A stretch of 18,819 nt of DNA. Source: Bacteroidales bacterium. Lineage in GTDB: Bacteria > Bacteroidota > Bacteroidia > Bacteroidales > UBA932. Below the pieces are notes generated by a model that saw nothing but the letters and a program-made list of their open reading frames with translations, did not search any database and had not been told where the DNA came from. Positions 15,551 through 18,819 of the stretch are shown here, piece after piece. The stretch covers positions 1 through 18,819 of the forward strand of contig JAEDMF010000014.1 of the NCBI GenBank assembly GCA_016303175.1. Direction: 5' to 3'. Made by a program: the position numbers and the translations under genes. The number at the start of each line of letters is the position of its first letter. Position 1 is the stretch's first letter.

Positions 15551-17116
15551 ATGGAAATTTTTTTCGGAACCGACGGATGGCGGGCCCTGCTGGAGTCGGA
15601 AATGAACTTTGAAAATGTCGCGAAAGTAGCGCAAGCCTTTGCCGACTATATGAACTCGGAAGGTGGCACTAAGGTTGCCATATCGTACGACACCCGCAGA
15701 TACTCCCCGGAGTTTGCGGAACTCTTCGCCGAAGTTCTCTCGGGCAATGGCATTGAAGTTCTGCTTTCCGACAAGGTGACACCTACTCCCGTACTGTCCT
15801 TCACTACCCTCGAGCAGGGCTGTGATGCCGGCGTTATGGTCACTGCTTCCCACAACCCTCCCCAATACAATGGCATCAAGTTCAAATGCTCAAAGGGAGG
15901 CCCCTTCTCTCTGGAACAGACACGCAAGGTGGAGGCCTTTCTCGGAGCAAATCCCATTAGGAAATCCTCTGGGCATATCACTGTGATTGATATGCTTCCT
16001 GCCTACATTGCCCGCATCGAACAGCTCATCGACTTCGAGGCCATACGCTCCAGCGGCATAAGCGTCCTTGTGGACAGCATGGGCGGCGCAGGAATGCGAC
16101 TTACGGAGAGTTTGCTCAAGAAGCACGGCTGCAAGGTCGACACCATTTTCGGAGAGTCTTCAAAAGACTTCTGCGGCCGCCTTGCTGAACCCATCGAAAA
16201 AAATCTCGGCCCGCTTATGGAGGCCTTGAAACAGGGGGACTGGTCCCTTGGCGTGGCAACTGACGGGGATGCTGACAGACTAGGGCTGTGTATGGACGGA
16301 GGCAGATGGCTTTCAGCCCAGAAAACCATACTCATTCTGGTGGACTATTTAAAGAGGGTTCGCAAGCTGCCCGGAGACATTGTCAAGACCTCTTCAGTCA
16401 CCGACCTTGTAAGGGTGGATTTCGAGTCGGACCGGGTGAAGGTCTTCGATGTCCAGGTGGGTTTCAAATATATCGCAGATCTTATGTACGAAAGGCAGAT
16501 TGCCTTCGGAGGCGAGGAAAGCGGAGGTTTCGGCTACGGTCTGCACATACCCGAGAGAGACGGCATATTCTCCAGCCTGCTTGCTGCCGAGATGCTTGCA
16601 GTGTCGGGGTTTCGGCGGCTTTCGGAATATATTGAAGAAAGGACTGCTGTGCTGGGAGACGTGCATTACGACCGGATAGACTTCCATTACGACGGCGCCG
16701 ACAGGCTCTCCCTTCTGCCACGGCTCTGCGAAAGCATCGGAGGGTATGCGGAGGAGGCTCAAGCGACTCTCCTCGATACCGCAGAGGAAGCTCAAGCGCT
16801 GAACCCCGTAGAGACGGAGGGCAAGCCCCAGACGCTGAATGCTACTCAAACGACTATCCCCACAGAGACGGCGGATGTCAAAAACATCCTCTGCGGTTTC
16901 CAAATCAAGGAACTCAAAACCTTCCGTAGCAGCCGCGGCATAGTAAACGGAGTCAAAATGATATTCGGCGGAAACTGCCGATGGCTGCTGATGCGGGCCT
17001 CAGAAACCGAAAATATGATACGCTTCTATGCTGAAGGCCAGACCGAGGCGGAAGTCTCCTCCCTTCTCTCCAACGGCAAAACCCTCCTTATATCCCTCTC
17101 CGACAAAAAAGAATAA
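15551..17116 (+). CDS. Alpha-D-phosphohexomutase (phosphoglucomutase/phosphomannomutase family)
   Basis: This 521-residue cytoplasmic enzyme moves phosphate between C1 and C6 of a hexose or hexosamine. It has the phosphoserine loop TASHNP (Ser100), metal loop DGDADR (238-243), sugar loop GGEESGG (320-326) and phosphate-binding loop 'RASETENMIRFYAEG' (482-496), where the usual TEP is TEN. It is longer than the roughly 460-470 residues usual for this group because of a low-complexity insert at about 399-443, rich in Glu, Ala, Gln and Thr. The preference among glucose, mannose and glucosamine cannot be told. As last gene of the NanE operon, it may handle GlcNAc-6-P, GlcN-6-P or a related sugar phosphate. 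Strong termination follows at 17175-17208. Confidence 0.92.
   Translation: MEIFFGTDGWRALLESEMNFENVAKVAQAFADYMNSEGGTKVAISYDTRRYSPEFAELFAEVLSGNGIEVLLSDKVTPTPVLSFTTLEQGCDAGVMVTASHNPPQYNGIKFKCSKGGPFSLEQTRKVEAFLGANPIRKSSGHITVIDMLPAYIARIEQLIDFEAIRSSGISVLVDSMGGAGMRLTESLLKKHGCKVDTIFGESSKDFCGRLAEPIEKNLGPLMEALKQGDWSLGVATDGDADRLGLCMDGGRWLSAQKTILILVDYLKRVRKLPGDIVKTSSVTDLVRVDFESDRVKVFDVQVGFKYIADLMYERQIAFGGEESGGFGYGLHIPERDGIFSSLLAAEMLAVSGFRRLSEYIEERTAVLGDVHYDRIDFHYDGADRLSLLPRLCESIGGYAEEAQATLLDTAEEAQALNPVETEGKPQTLNATQTTIPTETADVKNILCGFQIKELKTFRSSRGIVNGVKMIFGGNCRWLLMRASETENMIRFYAEGQTEAEVSSLLSNGKTLLISLSDKKE
16751..16798 (+). repeat. 33-bp-period direct repeat inside the phosphohexomutase insert
   Basis: GAGGAGGCTCAAGCG (16751-16765) recurs as GAGGAAGCTCAAGCG (16784-16798), one base different, encoding EEAQA twice, 11 codons apart. 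It lies at the start of the extra 45-residue segment, which suggests the insert grew by in-frame duplication. A shorter similar pair built on AGAGACGG follows within the insert. Confidence 0.7.
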
Positions 17117-17174
17117 CCACGACAGATTAACATCGGGAATTACGCTGGGAGTCACCCAGGACATTACATACCAC

Positions 17175-17208
17175 AAAAGCCTCCGGCGTAATGCCGAAGG
17201 CTTTTTTT
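17175..17208. terminator. Bidirectional terminator between the mutase operon and tRNA-Leu
   Basis: AAAAGCCTCCGGC (17175-17187) pairs with GCCGAAGGCTTTT (17193-17205) with one mismatch and a 5-base loop. On the plus strand it ends in a run of seven T, terminating the four-gene operon. On the minus strand it ends in four T and begins right after the tRNA, so it probably also terminates the tRNA transcript. Confidence 0.85.
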
Positions 17209-17209
17209 G

Positions 17210-17292
17210 TGCGGAAGACGAGACTCGAACTCGTACAGGATAAACTCCCACTACCCCCTCAAAGTAGCGCGTCTACCATTTCGCCACTTCCG
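17210..17292 (-). tRNA. tRNA-Leu (anticodon GAG)
   Basis: On the minus strand GCGGAAG pairs with CTTCCGC as the acceptor stem. The D-arm carries GCGAAATGGTAGACGC, the anticodon stem CTACT/GGTAG encloses TTGAGGG with anticodon GAG, a long class II variable arm follows, and the T-arm is ACGAG-TTCGAGT-CTCGT. This reads leucine codons CUC and CUU. The discriminator base is A (complement of 17210). The 3' CCA is not encoded, so it must be added by the CCA-adding enzyme. Confidence 0.96.
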
Positions 17293-17303
17293 CGATTGGG
17301 AGT

Positions 17304-17335
17304 GCAAATATACGCTGATTTTTTTGAACCCCCAA
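17304..17335 (-). promoter_or_regulatory. Consensus Bacteroidetes promoter for tRNA-Leu
   Basis: Read on the minus strand, TTTG (17332-17335) is followed after exactly 20 bases by TATATTTG (17304-17311). This is a full match to the TTTG-N19-21-TAnnTTTG consensus of the primary Bacteroidetes sigma factor. It ends 11 bases before the mature tRNA 5' end. Confidence 0.85.
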
Positions 17336-17373
17336 ATTTTTCTTCAAAATTTCCAATTCAAATCTGACTCAAC

Positions 17374-17853
17374 TTATTTCAGTTTCTTCCAGTAGCGGCT
17401 GGCTCCTATACCGGCAACCGTACCTCTCACGCGTACAGTCTTGCCGTCATCCACGAAATCCACGGTGGCATTGGCCTTGAGTGCCTTGATAAGAGGGTGG
17501 TGAATCTTACCTCCGTCCCACTGCTTCTTCTCGGCGTTATACCTGAGCCCGGAAATGATGACAGCCTCGTGCAAGGGCAATTCGCGCAACTCAGGCACGG
17601 GATTGTTCTTGTCCAGCATCAAATTACCATTCTTGTCATAGGCAGGTTTGGCGCCGAAGGTCTGGAAACGTATAGTACCATCAGGCATTGCATAAGCCCT
17701 TACCTTGCTCTCCCCGTCGTCATCCTGTATGAAATATTCACCAAGTATGTAGTCCTTGTCAGAGCAAACTTCAACATTCTTCTTGTGGCTCTGGGCGGAA
17801 AGGCCGAGGACAGATAGCAGCATAACAGCCAGAATTGTGTAAAATTTCTTCAT
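17374..17853 (-). CDS. DUF2147-like secreted protein
   Basis: This 159-residue protein starts MKKFYTILAVMLLSVLGLSA with a Sec signal peptide cleaved near AQS, so it is probably periplasmic. The mature part matches the DUF2147 pattern: 'ILGEYFI', 'VRAYAMPDGTIRF', a linker with 'DKNNP.PELRELPL', 'AVIISGLRY', 'WDGGKIHHPLIKALKANATV', and 'DDGKTVRVRGTVAGIGASRYW' near the C-terminus. The role of the family is not established. The frame is open upstream to 18060 but would overlap rpsP; the signal peptide supports 17853. It is divergent from rpsP and lies upstream of tRNA-Leu on the same strand, with no clear terminator between them. Confidence 0.85.
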   Translation of the reverse strand: MKKFYTILAVMLLSVLGLSAQSHKKNVEVCSDKDYILGEYFIQDDDGESKVRAYAMPDGTIRFQTFGAKPAYDKNGNLMLDKNNPVPELRELPLHEAVIISGLRYNAEKKQWDGGKIHHPLIKALKANATVDFVDDGKTVRVRGTVAGIGASRYWKKLK

Positions 17854-17891
17854 TGTCGTAACATTCAATAGATGAAATACATCCCACAATG

Positions 17892-17910
17892 TCGCATTGA
17901 CAAAATGCGA
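17892..17910. promoter_or_regulatory. Inverted repeat in the divergent DUF2147/rpsP intergenic region
   Basis: TCGCATT-GACAA-AATGCGA is a perfect 7-bp inverted repeat with a 5-base spacer, 6 bases upstream of the rpsP -33 element and in the leader of the DUF2147-like gene. It could be an operator or a leader hairpin. No known regulator site is recognised. Confidence 0.4.
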
Positions 17911-17916
17911 GATACT

Positions 17917-17948
17917 TTTGCAAAGGTACAGTTTTTTTTCTATCTTTG
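17917..17948 (+). promoter_or_regulatory. Consensus Bacteroidetes promoter for rpsP-rimM
   Basis: TTTG (17917-17920), a 20-base spacer and TATCTTTG (17941-17948) match the primary sigma consensus fully. Transcription would start near 17955, giving a leader of roughly 45 bases before rpsP. Confidence 0.85.
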
Positions 17949-18001
17949 CACGCTTTCTCGAGTAGAAAGCAATTGAGGTATTAACTATTAAACAGATTAC
18001 A

Positions 18002-18532
18002 ATGGCTGTTAAAATTCGTCTCCAGCGCCACGGAAAGAAGAATTTCGCATTCTTCCACATTGTAGTGGCAGACTCCCGCGCACCTCGCGACGGACGTTAC
18101 ATCGAGCAGATCGGCTCTTACAACCCCAACACCAACCCCGCAACCATCATCGTCAATCAGGAGCGTGCTCTCAGCTGGCTCAATGTAGGCGCCCAGCCCA
18201 CACTGACCGCTCGCCGCATCCTTTCTTACGAGGGTGTGCTTCTGCGCAAGCACCTCCAGGGCGGCGTCGAGAAAGGCGCTCTTACCCAGGAGCAGGCTGA
18301 TGCTAAGTGGAATGCTTGGAAAGAGCAGAAGGAAGGCAAGGTTGCCGCCAAGGTTGAAGGTCTCAAGAAGGATTCTGCAAAGAAGGTTTCAGAGGCTCTT
18401 GCCGCTGAGGCCAAGGTAAATGCTGCACGCGCCGAGGCTCTTGCCAAGGCTAAGGCTGAGGCTCTTGCCGCAGAGACAGCAGCTGCCGAGGCTCCCGCTG
18501 AAGAAGCACCCGAGGCTGCTCCCGAGGCATAA
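18002..18532 (+). CDS. rpsP: 30S ribosomal protein S16
   Basis: The core (residues 1 to about 85) is typical S16: MAVKIRLQRHGKKNFAFF, 'VVADSRAPRDGRYIEQIGSY', 'ERALSWLNVGAQPT' and 'ILSYEGVLLRKHL'. It binds 16S rRNA and is needed for 30S assembly. The remaining 90 residues or so are a charged, Ala/Glu/Lys-rich tail, probably helical, ending in an Ala/Pro/Glu stretch. Extended S16 proteins are usual in Bacteroidetes, so the 176-residue length is not an error. There is no Shine-Dalgarno site; the start follows an A/T-rich leader. The stop overlaps the rimM start (TAATG). Confidence 0.97.
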   Translation: MAVKIRLQRHGKKNFAFFHIVVADSRAPRDGRYIEQIGSYNPNTNPATIIVNQERALSWLNVGAQPTLTARRILSYEGVLLRKHLQGGVEKGALTQEQADAKWNAWKEQKEGKVAAKVEGLKKDSAKKVSEALAAEAKVNAARAEALAKAKAEALAAETAAAEAPAEEAPEAAPEA

Positions 18533-18819
18533 TGCCGAAAACTGACCAGTACATCCTTATAGGTCAGGTGCTGAAATCAAATGGCGCCGACGGCCAGCTT
18601 CTTGTGAGCCTGCGCAATATTGACGCCGATGATATAAGCGAAAAGGAACCGGTGTTCATCTTCATTGATGAGCTTCCGGTTCCTTATTTTATGCATATTG
18701 ATTCTCGGCGCGGCATCAGCAAGGTTCTGGCACGCATTACAGATGTGGAAAATCTGGACGATGCAATGGAACTCTGCGGCAAGAATCTGTACCTGAAGTC
18801 AATTGGGGAAGACATCACC
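18532..18819 (+). CDS. rimM: Ribosome maturation factor RimM (5' part, cut by window edge)
   Basis: The first 96 codons are present and the frame is open to the right edge. The protein begins MPKTDQYILIGQVLKSNGAD, the usual RimM opening ('iGqi.k.hG..Gel.v'), and continues with a beta-barrel domain that includes 'VFIFIDELPVPYF', 'KVLARITDVENLDDA' and 'LCGKNLYL'. RimM binds S19 and helps 30S head assembly and 16S processing. The ATG shares one base with the rpsP stop codon (TAATG), indicating translational coupling; rpsP-rimM is a widespread gene order. Confidence 0.92.
   Translation, partial: MPKTDQYILIGQVLKSNGADGQLLVSLRNIDADDISEKEPVFIFIDELPVPYFMHIDSRRGISKVLARITDVENLDDAMELCGKNLYLKSIGEDIT

Noticed and set aside
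12615..17116. Operon as a complete sialic acid catabolic locus
   Set aside because: Only NanE belongs to that pathway. There is no lyase, kinase, sialidase, deacetylase or deaminase in the window, and the transporter is of the organophosphate type.
17117..17174. CTGGG-AGTCA-CCCAG small hairpin after the mutase gene
   Set aside because: The stem is only 5 bp, with no T-tract, and a much stronger terminator follows directly.
17854..18060. N-terminal extension of the DUF2147-like protein to 18060
   Set aside because: The extension would overlap rpsP and its promoter, and it would bury a normal MKKFYTIL signal peptide.
1..18819. Mobile elements, CRISPR arrays, rRNA, riboswitches, phage genes
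   Set aside because: No transposase or integrase motif, terminal inverted repeats, regular spacer arrays or known RNA-element signature was found on either strand.

Overview
The window looks like a chromosomal segment of a Bacteroidales bacterium, probably a gut-type member. The evidence is a SusC/SusD pair, a FecR anti-sigma factor with a DUF4974-type tail, BACON and GLUG-type surface lipoproteins, a fimbrillin-like protein, two promoters matching the Bacteroidetes TTTG-N20-TAnnTTTG consensus, weak use of Shine-Dalgarno sites, and an S16 protein with a long Ala/Glu/Lys tail. The genus cannot be fixed from the sequence. There is no transposase, integrase, CRISPR array or rRNA.

Region 1 (1-9293) is a trans-envelope signalling and nutrient-uptake locus. 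On the minus strand a tight operon runs fecR-like, susC-like with an N-terminal STN signalling domain, susD-like, then a lipoprotein with BACON-like domains and GLUG-type repeats that runs off the left edge. The gaps are 5, 14 and about 11 bp. The ECF sigma factor gene is divergent, on the plus strand, across an 86-bp spacer. By analogy with FecA/FecR/FecI, substrate binding at SusC would signal through the STN domain to FecR and release the sigma factor. No glycan-degrading enzyme is visible, so the substrate is unknown.

Region 2 (9294-12570) follows the sigma gene. It has a terminator hairpin, a 46-residue peptide gene of unknown function, and a 982-residue lipoprotein with a fimbrillin-like N-terminus and about 15 GGIxG-type repeats. 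That protein shares its central module with the lipoprotein at the end of the susCD operon, so two related surface proteins flank the signalling system. Two hairpins close the region.

Region 3 (12615-17208) is a four-gene plus-strand operon: an organophosphate:phosphate antiporter-type MFS transporter, a secreted endonuclease/exonuclease/phosphatase-fold hydrolase, N-acetylmannosamine-6-phosphate 2-epimerase (NanE), and an alpha-D-phosphohexomutase. No lyase or kinase for sialic acid use is present. The set fits import of an already phosphorylated amino sugar, but this is inference.

Region 4 (17175-18819) is housekeeping. It has a shared bidirectional terminator, tRNA-Leu(GAG) on the minus strand with a consensus promoter, a DUF2147-like secreted protein on the minus strand, and the divergent rpsP-rimM operon with a consensus promoter. 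rimM is cut by the right edge.
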